From an uncultured Dialister sp. (GTDB taxonomy: Bacteria > Bacillota > Negativicutes > Veillonellales > Dialisteraceae), in contig CAKPUX010000049.1 in assembly GCA_934193095.1 (NCBI GenBank), forward strand, positions 1 to 14,770: a DNA stretch of 14,770 nucleotides, read 5' to 3'. The position numbers and the translations under genes are program-made. The notes below the pieces were generated by a model. The model worked only from the letters and a program-made list of their open reading frames with translations. It had not been told where the DNA came from and did no database searches. This document shows, piece after piece, positions 7,320 to 13,616 of the stretch (positions are counted from its first letter, which is position 1; each line of letters starts with the position of its first letter).

Positions 7320-7350
7320 GTCAATTGGTTTTTGGGGCATGCTGCTCTTT

Positions 7351-7416
7351 GAATGAGAAATTAGAAATGAGAAATGCGAAATGGTGGTGCGGCGCATAAA
7401 AATCAGAAGCGCCGCA
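7351..7416 (-). repeat. Heptad tract plus GCGGCGC hairpin after the kinase gene
   Basis: Heptads GAATGAG, AAATTAG, AAATGAG, AAATGCG, AAATGGT (7351-7385) lead into TGCGGCGC / GCGCCGCA (7388-7395 and 7409-7416, 13-nt AT-rich loop). The same heptad-plus-hairpin pair occurs at 13443-13501. The hairpin is the nearest candidate for ending kinase transcription but has no clean T-tract. Confidence 0.75.
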
Positions 7417-7445
7417 GAGTTTTGAAATAAACGTAAAACGCGTTC

Positions 7446-7502
7446 CCCCCTTGAAGAAGGGGGTGCCCGAAGGGCAGGGGATGGACTGCCTCGAAGAGGC
7501 AG
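7446..7502 (+). repeat. Three-hairpin cassette, copy 1
   Basis: Three back-to-back stem-loops: CCCCCTT/AAGGGGG (loop GAAG, 7446-7463), TGCCC/GGGCA (loop GAA, 7464-7476), then linker GGGGATGGA (7477-7485), then CTGCCTC/GAGGCAG (loop GAA, 7486-7502). A 12-bp palindrome, GCAGAATTCTGC, overlaps the end (7499-7510). An inverted copy with different stem sequences lies at 7587-7643. Confidence 0.75.
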
Positions 7503-7586
7503 AATTCTGCAGAATGAGAAACGGGAAATGTGGAATAGACGGTAGAACGTCTGGAACAGATGGCATGCTTTCCGCTACGTAGAAGG

Positions 7587-7643
7587 GTGCCGCTACGCGG
7601 CACATCCATCCTGCGCCTTTGGCGCGGCCCCTCTCCAGGGGCC
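7587..7643 (-). repeat. Three-hairpin cassette, copy 2 (inverted)
   Basis: Read on the minus strand: GGCCCCT/AGGGGCC (loop GGAG, 7626-7643), GCGCC/GGCGC (loop AAA, 7613-7625), linker AGGATGGAT (7604-7612), then GTGCCGC/GCGGCAC (loop GTA, 7587-7603). The layout is the same as copy 1, with stem bases changed in a compensatory way. Confidence 0.75.
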
Positions 7644-7663
7644 TGCTCAGTTTGGGTAAAATT

Positions 7664-7782
7664 CCCAGTCACAAGTCACAAGTCACAAGTCACAAGTCAC
7701 AAGTCACAAGTCACTAGTCACTCGAGACTCCCTAATCCCTAGCCACTAATCCCTAGCTACTAATTCCCCGTCCCCAGTCACT
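7664..7782 (-). repeat. Seventeen-unit 7-bp repeat tract before the ech promoter
   Basis: Seventeen 7-mers in unbroken phase: CCCAGTC, then six perfect ACAAGTC copies (7671-7712), ACTAGTC, and then variants such as AATCCCT, AGCCACT, AATCCCT and AGCTACT. It is the longest uninterrupted heptad tract in the window. Confidence 0.9.
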
Positions 7783-7792
7783 TCCCAAAGAG

Positions 7793-7834
7793 GGCAGATG
7801 CGGCAAACGTTTTTTGCGTCTTGCCGCATCTGCC
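7793..7834 (+). terminator. Strong hairpin before the ech operon
   Basis: A perfect 14-bp stem, GGCAGATGCGGCAA / TTGCCGCATCTGCC (7793-7806 and 7821-7834). An inner ACG/CGT pair can form around the T-rich loop, and TTCTTCCTTTCTG follows. It probably isolates the ech promoter from upstream transcription. The loop rather than the tail carries the longest T-run, so termination strength is uncertain. Confidence 0.6.
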
Positions 7835-7882
7835 TTCTTCCTTTCTGCGAAAAGTCGATGTGAAATCATTTTTACGCTTGCA

Positions 7883-7946
7883 TTGTTGATTCGTTTAGTA
7901 TAGAGTATATATCAATAGAAAAAATATACGAAAATATGTATATACA
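7883..7946 (+). promoter_or_regulatory. Candidate ech operon promoter and palindromic operator
   Basis: TTGTTG (7883-7888), a 17-bp spacer and TATATA (7906-7911) make a reasonable sigma-A-type promoter in a sharply AT-rich patch. An overlapping alternative is TTGCAT with TAGAGT. Just downstream is a perfect 10-bp palindrome, TGTATATACA (7937-7946), with a further ATATAC copy at about 7925. It is a possible regulator site in the 5' untranslated leader of echA. No other good promoter is seen before echA. Confidence 0.45.
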
Positions 7947-8014
7947 CTATATGAATTACATGCACTTATTGAGAGACTCTCTCATTTCTCATGGTCACTC
8001 CGGAGGTCGATCTT

Positions 8015-9916
8015 ATGCTTCTACCCCTCTTGCTGTTTCTTCTGCCGCTTGCGACGTCCGTGGTCCTGCTCCTGACACGCGACACCTCCTTCCGCACTCT
8101 GCTCGTGAAAGGGTCGGCAGCGGTGATGATGGGGCTCGCACTGGCTGTCGCTGTCACCTGCTTCGATGAACCGGTGAAGATCGGCGTGGATAGTGAGCTG
8201 CTGAAAGCGGTGATGCTGGCGGCAGATTTCATGGTCATTCTGGCGGTCTGCTACTATGCGAAGAAATTCAAACGCTACAGCATCGCGCTTCTGGGGCTTG
8301 TGCAGTTTGCGATCGTGGCGGCCTTTGAATGGCATATGGGGGATCGCATTTATGTATCATGGGATTTCATCATCGACCACTTTGCCATCATCATGATCCT
8401 GATCGCCGGCATCATCGGCGGACTCATCGCGGTGTACTCTCTGGGCTACATGGCGCAGTACCATCGAAAGCATGCGGGGATCCCCGATCGTCGCGGTTTC
8501 TTCTTCTTCGTGGTCTTCCTCTTCCTTTCGGCGATGTTCGGCCTCGTCATGTCGAACAATCTGCTCTTCATGTACACTTTCTGGGAAATCACGTCTCTCT
8601 GCTCCTTCCTCCTGATCGGCTACTCGCAGACGAATGAAGCGATCCATAACTCCTGCAAGGCGCTCTGGATGAACCTTCTGGGGGGCCTCGCCTTTGCGCT
8701 GGCGATTGTCTGGCTGGGGGAAACCTACTACACGGTCGAGCTGTCTCTCCTGGTGAATCTGGGCCGCAGCCGTGAACCGGTCGAGCTTGCCGTGGCACTC
8801 CTCGTCTTCTGCGGATTCACGAAATCGGCGATGATGCCCTTCTCCGGCTGGCTTCTGGGGGCGATGGTGGCACCGACGCCGACCTCGGCGCTCCTGCACT
8901 CTTCGACCATGGTCAAGGCGGGCGTCTTCCTCATCATCAAGCTCGCGCCGATCCTGGGGGACAACCATGTCGGCATCATGGCAATGCTGGTGGGCGGTAT
9001 CACCTTCTTCTTCGCTTCCTGCGCGGCCATTTCCCAGTCCGATGGGAAAAAGGTACTCGCGTACTCCACGATTTCCAATCTCGGCCTGATCGTCTGCTGC
9101 GCGGGCACAGGCTCCTATGAAGCCGCATGGACGGCGATCATGATCGTCATCTTCCACGCGGTCGCGAAGTCTCTCCTCTTCCTCACGGTCGGTACCGCAG
9201 AGCAGCAGCTCGGCAGCCGCAATCTGGAGAATTTCGATGGCATTTTCAATTCCATGCCGCGCCTTTCGCTTTGCATGGTGATCGGCATCTGCGGGATGTT
9301 CCTTGCGCCGTTCGGCATGCTGATTTCCAAGTGGGCCGCGATGAAAGCCTTCGTCGATGCGGGGCAGCCGCTGCTTCTCCTCGTCCTCGTCTATGGCTCG
9401 GCGACTACGCTCTTCTACTGGACGAAGTGGCTCGGCAAGATCACGACCTTTGTCCCGACGAATGAAAACCGCGAGCGGGGGATCCTGGGCGTCGAATGGA
9501 CGGCGCTCAAAACGCTGGCGGCGCTGACGCTCATCGTCTGTGTGCTCTTCCCGCTCGTTTCTGAATACGGTGTCATCCCGTACCTCGCGCTCACCTATCA
9601 CGCGACAGCGGAGGTCATCGCGCAGAGCAATCTCTGGATCATGTCGCTCATGGTCTTCCTTCTGGTCGTCCTGCCTCTTCGCTTCGGCAAAAGCCGTGAG
9701 AAGAAACAGGTCGTCACGAACCTTTCCGGTGAGAACCTCGGAAGCGACAATGCCTATCGCGGTGCCGCTGGACGCGTCGTCCCCGTCACCTTGCGGAACT
9801 GGTACCTCGAGAGCTGGTTCGGCGAAGACCGCATGAAGCTCCTGGGCTATACGGCAGCCCTCGCCTGCGTCCTGATGGAGCTGTCTTTGACCGTAGGAGG
9901 TGTATTCCATGTCTGA
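8015..9916 (+). CDS. echA: EchA, NuoL-like ion-translocating membrane subunit of Ech hydrogenase
   Basis: EchA is the antiporter-like pump subunit that moves protons or sodium ions when the hydrogenase turns over. The 633-aa protein is almost entirely hydrophobic helices and is the expected size for EchA. Family signatures include the acidic residue of the pump channel, Glu191 in TFWEITSLCSF, and the TM7/TM8 region PTPTSALLHSSTMVKAG with His295 and Lys301. I place the start at 8015 rather than the in-frame ATG at 7991 because GGAGGT (8002-8007) sits 7 nt before 8015; the upstream ATG would put this site inside the gene. The gene overlaps echB by 8 bp, so the two are translationally coupled. 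A general NuoL/MrpA/HyfB homologue is the alternative, but the downstream gene order settles it as Ech. Confidence 0.92.
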   Translation: MLLPLLLFLLPLATSVVLLLTRDTSFRTLLVKGSAAVMMGLALAVAVTCFDEPVKIGVDSELLKAVMLAADFMVILAVCYYAKKFKRYSIALLGLVQFAIVAAFEWHMGDRIYVSWDFIIDHFAIIMILIAGIIGGLIAVYSLGYMAQYHRKHAGIPDRRGFFFFVVFLFLSAMFGLVMSNNLLFMYTFWEITSLCSFLLIGYSQTNEAIHNSCKALWMNLLGGLAFALAIVWLGETYYTVELSLLVNLGRSREPVELAVALLVFCGFTKSAMMPFSGWLLGAMVAPTPTSALLHSSTMVKAGVFLIIKLAPILGDNHVGIMAMLVGGITFFFASCAAISQSDGKKVLAYSTISNLGLIVCCAGTGSYEAAWTAIMIVIFHAVAKSLLFLTVGTAEQQLGSRNLENFDGIFNSMPRLSLCMVIGICGMFLAPFGMLISKWAAMKAFVDAGQPLLLLVLVYGSATTLFYWTKWLGKITTFVPTNENRERGILGVEWTALKTLAALTLIVCVLFPLVSEYGVIPYLALTYHATAEVIAQSNLWIMSLMVFLLVVLPLRFGKSREKKQVVTNLSGENLGSDNAYRGAAGRVVPVTLRNWYLESWFGEDRMKLLGYTAALACVLMELSLTVGGVFHV

Positions 9917-10784
9917 CTTCCTGATGCCTATCGCAGGGGGTCTCCTGTACCTCCTCTTAGCGCCGATCCTCGGCGGACTGCTTGCCGGATGCGATCGAAT
10001 CATCTCCGCCCGCATGCAGCGGAGAAAGGGGCCGCCTCTCCTGCAGCCCTTCTTTGATTTTCTGAAGCTGTGGGAAAAGCAGCCGATCGCTGTCAATAAG
10101 GCGGAAGGCTTCTACATCTTCGGCTTCCTTCTTTTCGTCCTTCTGACCGGCACCATCTTCTTCGCGCAGGGCGATATCCTGCTCGTCGTCTTCACACTCA
10201 CCATGGCGAGTGTCTGCCTCATCATCGCGGCGTATGCCGTCGATTCGCCCTACAGCCAGATCGGCGCGGAGCGTGAGCTCGTGCAGACCATGGCGTATGA
10301 ACCGATGCTCCTCATGGTGGCACTCGGCTTCTACCTCGCCAGCGGCAGCTTTTCTGTCGGAGACATCCTGACGGGCTCTCATATGAATATCCTGCGTATG
10401 CCGGGCATCTTCTTCGGCCTCTGCTTCATCCTTCTCATCAAATTCAGGAAATCGCCCTTCGATATCTCCATGTCGCATGAAGCGCATCAGGAACTCATCG
10501 GCGGTCTCAAGACAGAAATCTCCGGCCGCACCCTCGCTGTCGTCGAGCTCGCGCACTGGTATGAGAATGTCTTCCTCTTTGGCCTCGTGCTCCTCTTCTT
10601 TGCATCGGATACCTGGTGGACCTGGCTCCTCGGCCTTGCCATCTGCGAGATCGTTTTCTTCGCAGAAATCCTCATCGATAACTGCTGCGCCCGCATCAAA
10701 TGGGAGCGCATGTTCGCCTCCACCTGGCTCGTCGGCCTCATGGCAGGCTTTCTGAATATCGCATTTTTGATGTACTTCAAATAA
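9909..10784 (+). CDS. echB: EchB, NuoH-like membrane subunit of Ech hydrogenase
   Basis: EchB anchors the soluble hydrogenase module to the membrane, like NuoH in complex I. The 291-aa protein has about eight hydrophobic segments. NuoH-family loops are visible: SARMQRRKGPPLLQPFFDFL at 33-52, GAERELVQTMAYEP at 119-132 and KSPFDISMSHEAHQELIGGL at 181-200, with the acidic residues thought to link redox chemistry to ion movement. The ATG at 9909 is preferred over the in-frame GTG at 9900 because TAGGAGG (9894-9900) ends 8 nt before it. The gene starts inside the end of echA (8-bp overlap). After its stop comes a 390-bp repeat mosaic before echC, an unusually large gap for this operon. Confidence 0.93.
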   Translation: MSDFLMPIAGGLLYLLLAPILGGLLAGCDRIISARMQRRKGPPLLQPFFDFLKLWEKQPIAVNKAEGFYIFGFLLFVLLTGTIFFAQGDILLVVFTLTMASVCLIIAAYAVDSPYSQIGAERELVQTMAYEPMLLMVALGFYLASGSFSVGDILTGSHMNILRMPGIFFGLCFILLIKFRKSPFDISMSHEAHQELIGGLKTEISGRTLAVVELAHWYENVFLFGLVLLFFASDTWWTWLLGLAICEIVFFAEILIDNCCARIKWERMFASTWLVGLMAGFLNIAFLMYFK

Positions 10785-10799
10785 AGGTTGTCTGGTTCA

Positions 10800-11132
10800 G
10801 GCTGATGGGTTCAAGTGAGCGGCGTCGCGCTTTGCACCGAATATAAAATGGCGGCGAAGCCGCCACCACAAGTTTGAAAACAGGGATGAGCAGCTAGTGA
10901 CTGGTAGCTAGGGATTAGTGGCTAGGGATTAGTGGCTGGTGGCTAGTGACTAGTGACTAGTGATTTAAATACCACCTTCGGGCATCGCCCCATATATACT
11001 CGCGGCGCTTCCATATTTTTATGCGCCGCACCACCACTCCTAACTCCTAACTCCTAACTCCTAACTAGAGAGCGCGCGAGGCTTTCACCCACAATCAAAG
11101 GGCAGCACGTCCCGTGGGCTAACCCTGAACCC
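10800..11132. repeat. Intergenic repeat mosaic between echB and echC, fullest copy
   Basis: Modules in order: TGGCGGC/GCCGCCA hairpin (10849-10865); AGTTTGAAAACAG (10870-10882); twelve heptads in phase (10884-10967; GGATGAG, CAGCTAG, TGACTGG, TAGCTAG, GGATTAG, TGGCTAG and so on); CTTCGGGCATCGCC (10976-10989); a GCGGCGC/GCGCCGC hairpin with a 14-nt AT-rich loop (11002-11029); four perfect CTCCTAA repeats (11037-11064); and a conserved unit containing ACAATCAAAGGGCAGCACG that ends AACCCTGAACCC (11076-11132). No gene is present. The hairpins could pause or stop transcription inside the operon. Confidence 0.85.
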
Positions 11133-11174
11133 AATAACACCCTATCCCAATTCACTCCATTCCGGAGGTCATGT

Positions 11175-11606
11175 ATGAGCTTTGAAAAGAAATCTCCCTG
11201 GCTGATCCACTATGACGGATCGTCCTGCAACGGCTGTGATATCGAGGTGCTTGCGTGCCTGACACCGCTCTATGACGTGGAGCGCTTCGGCATCGTCAAT
11301 ACCGGTGACCCGAAGCACGCCGATATTTTCCTTGTCACCGGTGGCGTGAACGCACAGAACCTGCCTGTCGTCCGCCAGATCTATGAACAGATGCCGGAGC
11401 CGAAGGTGGTGATTGCCGTCGGAACCTGCGCCTGCAGCGGCGGTATCTTCCGCGAGTGCTATAATATGCTTGGCGGCATGGACAAGGCGATCCCCGTCGA
11501 TGTCTACGTCCCTGGCTGCGCCGCACGTCCGGAGGCCATCATCGATGGCGTCGTAAAAGGCCTTTCCGTGCTGGAAGAAAAGCAGAAGAAACTGAGAAAA
11601 GGTTGA
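11175..11606 (+). CDS. echC: EchC, [NiFe]-hydrogenase small subunit (NuoB-like)
   Basis: EchC is the small subunit that holds the proximal [4Fe-4S] cluster and passes electrons to the NiFe site in EchE. It has 143 aa, typical of the short group 4 small subunits without extra cluster domains. The four cluster ligands are visible: Cys18 and Cys21 in SSCNGCDIE, Cys85 in VGTCACSGG and Cys115 in PGCAARPE. There is no twin-arginine signal, as expected for a cytoplasm-facing enzyme. GGAGGT (11164-11169) lies 5 nt before the chosen ATG. Another ATG at 11171 runs into a stop after four codons. The gene stands alone between two repeat mosaics. Confidence 0.95.
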   Translation: MSFEKKSPWLIHYDGSSCNGCDIEVLACLTPLYDVERFGIVNTGDPKHADIFLVTGGVNAQNLPVVRQIYEQMPEPKVVIAVGTCACSGGIFRECYNMLGGMDKAIPVDVYVPGCAARPEAIIDGVVKGLSVLEEKQKKLRKG

Positions 11607-11607
11607 T

Positions 11608-11832
11608 GGGTTCAGGTTGGCGGGTTCAAGGTTATGGTGCGGTGCGAAATATTTATAACGCGCCGCACTATCACCCTGAAGTTTGAAAGCAGGGATGAGT
11701 AGCTAGGGATTAGGGATTAGTGGTGCCGAGTGACTGGTGACTTGTAGCTTGAATAACACCTTCGGGCATCGCCTTATTTATACTTTGCGGCGCTTCTGAT
11801 TTTTATGCGCCGCTCCTGAACCCCGAACCCAT
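11608..11832. repeat. Intergenic repeat mosaic between echC and echD
   Basis: Framed by GGGTTCA heptads (11608-11635) and TGAACCCCGAACCC (11818-11831), which are roughly inverted. Inside, in order: a GTGCGGTGCG/CGCGCCGCAC hairpin with one G-T pair (11637-11668); AGTTTGAAAGCAGG (about 11680); heptads GGATGAG, TAGCTAG, GGATTAG, GGATTAG (11693-11720); a 10-bp phase slip; TGACTGG, TGACTTG, TAGCTTG (11731-11751); CTTCGGGCATCGCC (11760-11773); and a GCGGCGC/GCGCCGC hairpin (11787-11813). The order is the same as in the echB-echC gap. Confidence 0.85.
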
Positions 11833-11861
11833 TTCTATCCCCCTCCCAAAGGAGAATATCT

Positions 11862-12302
11862 ATGAAACAGCAGTTTATCACCATTCGCCCGGAAGACCTC
11901 TTGGAGCGTGTGGCGCGATTCAAAAAAGAAGGCTGCCGCTTGGTACAGATCCTCTGCACCCGTACCACGGAGGGCTTCGAACTGACATACACCTTTGACA
12001 AAAATTATTTCCTCTACCACCTGCGTCTGACCGCGGCGCTCGACGGCTCCGTCATGAGCATCACGAGCCTGTACTGGTACGGCTTTGTGTGGGAGAATGA
12101 GATCCACGATCTTTTCGGGCTGGATGTTCGTTTCATCGCGCCCGATGTGGACTATGGCGGCCATTTCTACCACCTCGCGCAGAAGACGCCGTGGCATGAC
12201 CTGTCGAATGCCGTCCATGCGAAGCAGGCCGTGAAGGTGAACCTTCGAAGCGGTCTTGGCGTGGATGCATCTGTCGTGAAGAAGGAGGATGGCAATGGCT
12301 GA
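11862..12302 (+). CDS. echD: EchD, NuoC-like subunit of Ech hydrogenase
   Basis: EchD is the small connector subunit related to NuoC (30-kDa subunit of complex I). It has no cofactor of its own and packs against the large subunit. The 146-aa protein carries the family block ENEIHDLFGLDV at residues 78-89. The N-terminal two-thirds has the expected mixed alpha/beta pattern, with TYTFDKNYFLYHLR near 42-55. The start is supported by AAAGGAG about 7 nt upstream. Its end overlaps echE by 8 bp, the same overlap as echA-echB, indicating translational coupling. Confidence 0.9.
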   Translation: MKQQFITIRPEDLLERVARFKKEGCRLVQILCTRTTEGFELTYTFDKNYFLYHLRLTAALDGSVMSITSLYWYGFVWENEIHDLFGLDVRFIAPDVDYGGHFYHLAQKTPWHDLSNAVHAKQAVKVNLRSGLGVDASVVKKEDGNG

Positions 12303-13380
12303 ACTCACTACCGTTTCCTTTGGCCCGCAGCATCCGGTCCTGCCGGAGCCGATCCATCTGGATCTGGAGCTGAAGGATGAGAAAGTCGTCCGCGCCGTGC
12401 CGTCCATCGGCTATGTCCACCGCGGACTGGAAAAGCTGGTCGAGAAGCGCGATTTCAAGCAGTTCATCTATGTCGCAGAGCGTGTCTGCGGCATCTGCTC
12501 CTTCGGGCATGGCTGGGGCTATGCGAAGGCCGTCGAAGGGCTGATGGAGATCGACGTGCCGCGCCGTGCGAGCTACCTGCGTACGATCTGGCATGAGCTT
12601 TCCCGCCTGCACAGCCATCTCCTGTGGCTCGGGCTTGGCGCGGATGCGCTGGGCTTCGAGAGCCTTTTCATGCACTGCTGGCGGCTTCGTGAGACGATCC
12701 TGGATATTTTCGAAGAAACGACCGGCGGCCGCGTCATCTTCTCCGTCTGCGAGGTGGGTGGCGTGCGCCGTGACCTCACGGATGCCATGAAGAAGAGCAT
12801 CGAGGAGAGGCTCACCAGCCTGCGCCGGGAGATCGAAGAGATGGCGTCTGTCTTCCTCTATGACGATACCATCCAGACACGTCTGGAAGGCGTCGGGATC
12901 CTTTCTATGAATGATGCGATGGAGCTGGGCTGCGTCGGCCCGATGGCACGTGCCAGCGGCGTCCCGAATGATTACCGCATGGCCGACGATGACGGCGCGT
13001 ACAGGGATCTGGGATTTCATCCGGTCTTAGAGCAGGCCGGCGACTGCCTCGCCCGTGCAAAGGTTCGTATCGGCGAGCTCTACCAGTCCATCGACATCAT
13101 CCTTGGCGCGCTCCAAAATCTCCCGCAAGGCGCGATCGCAGCCCCTGTCCGCGGCGTTCCGCCCAAGGGCGAATTTTTCACCCGCGTCGAACAGCCGCGC
13201 GGCGAAGCCATTTATTATGTCAAGGGAAATGGCACAAAGAATCTCGAGCGTTTCCGTCTCCGCACCCCGACGAACTGCAACATCGCGGCCCTCGTCAAAA
13301 TGCTGCAGGGCTGCGACCTCGCCGATGTGCCGAATATCATCCTGACCATCGACCCCTGCATCAGCTGCTGCGAAAGATAG
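12295..13380 (+). CDS. echE: EchE, [NiFe]-hydrogenase large subunit (NuoD-like)
   Basis: EchE carries the NiFe active site that reduces protons to H2 (or the reverse). The 361-aa protein has both nickel-ligand pairs: Cys65 and Cys68 in RVCGICSFGHG near the N-terminus, and Cys355 and Cys358 in DPCISCCER at the extreme C-terminus. The chain stops two residues after Cys359, so there is no C-terminal extension for a maturation protease to remove; this is a known trait of some group 4 large subunits. A third cysteine, Cys359, directly follows the last ligand. I chose the ATG at 12295 rather than 12289 because AAGGAGG (12282-12288) leaves 6 nt to 12295 but none to 12289. The gene overlaps echD by 8 bp and is separated from echF by a 236-bp repeat mosaic. 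Confidence 0.95.
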   Translation: MAELTTVSFGPQHPVLPEPIHLDLELKDEKVVRAVPSIGYVHRGLEKLVEKRDFKQFIYVAERVCGICSFGHGWGYAKAVEGLMEIDVPRRASYLRTIWHELSRLHSHLLWLGLGADALGFESLFMHCWRLRETILDIFEETTGGRVIFSVCEVGGVRRDLTDAMKKSIEERLTSLRREIEEMASVFLYDDTIQTRLEGVGILSMNDAMELGCVGPMARASGVPNDYRMADDDGAYRDLGFHPVLEQAGDCLARAKVRIGELYQSIDIILGALQNLPQGAIAAPVRGVPPKGEFFTRVEQPRGEAIYYVKGNGTKNLERFRLRTPTNCNIAALVKMLQGCDLADVPNIILTIDPCISCCER

Positions 13381-13383
13381 GTC

Positions 13384-13599
13384 GGGTTCAGGGTTAGCCC
13401 GTGGGGCGTGACGCCCCTTGATTGTGGATGAAAGCCTCGCTTGAATTAGAAATTAGAAATGAGAAATGGTGGTGCGGCGCATCAAAATATGGAAGCGCCG
13501 CGGAGTGTCAATCATGGCGATGCCCGAAGATGGCATTTCAGTCACTAGTCACTCGAGGCTCCTAATCCCTAGCTACCAGTCACAAGTCACTAGTCACCC
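13384..13599. repeat. Intergenic repeat mosaic between echE and echF (inverted orientation)
   Basis: It reads as the reverse of the echB-echC mosaic. GGGTTCAGGGTTAG and the long unit (13384-13439) include a perfect GGGGCG/CGCCCC hairpin (13403-13417). Then come heptads GAATTAG, AAATTAG, AAATGAG, AAATGGT (13443-13470); a GCGGCGC/GCGCCGC hairpin (13474-13501); GGCGATGCCCGAAG (13516-13529); and nine heptads (13539-13599; CAGTCAC, TAGTCAC and so on). It ends a few bases before the echF ribosome-binding site. Confidence 0.85.
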
Positions 13600-13616
13600 A
13601 TCCAAAGGAGGCAATT

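Noticed and set aside
7664..7782. CRISPR array
   Set aside because: The repeats are 7 bp, contiguous and without unique spacers.
8357..10096. Minus-strand open frame of 579 codons across echA and echB
   Set aside because: Antisense to strongly conserved hydrogenase membrane subunits; its product is a low-complexity, charge-rich protein typical of shadows of GC-rich genes.
10884..10967. Telomere-like or protein-coding repeat
   Set aside because: The 7-bp unit is degenerate, frame-breaking, rich in TAG stops and lies inside an operon gap, so neither reading fits.
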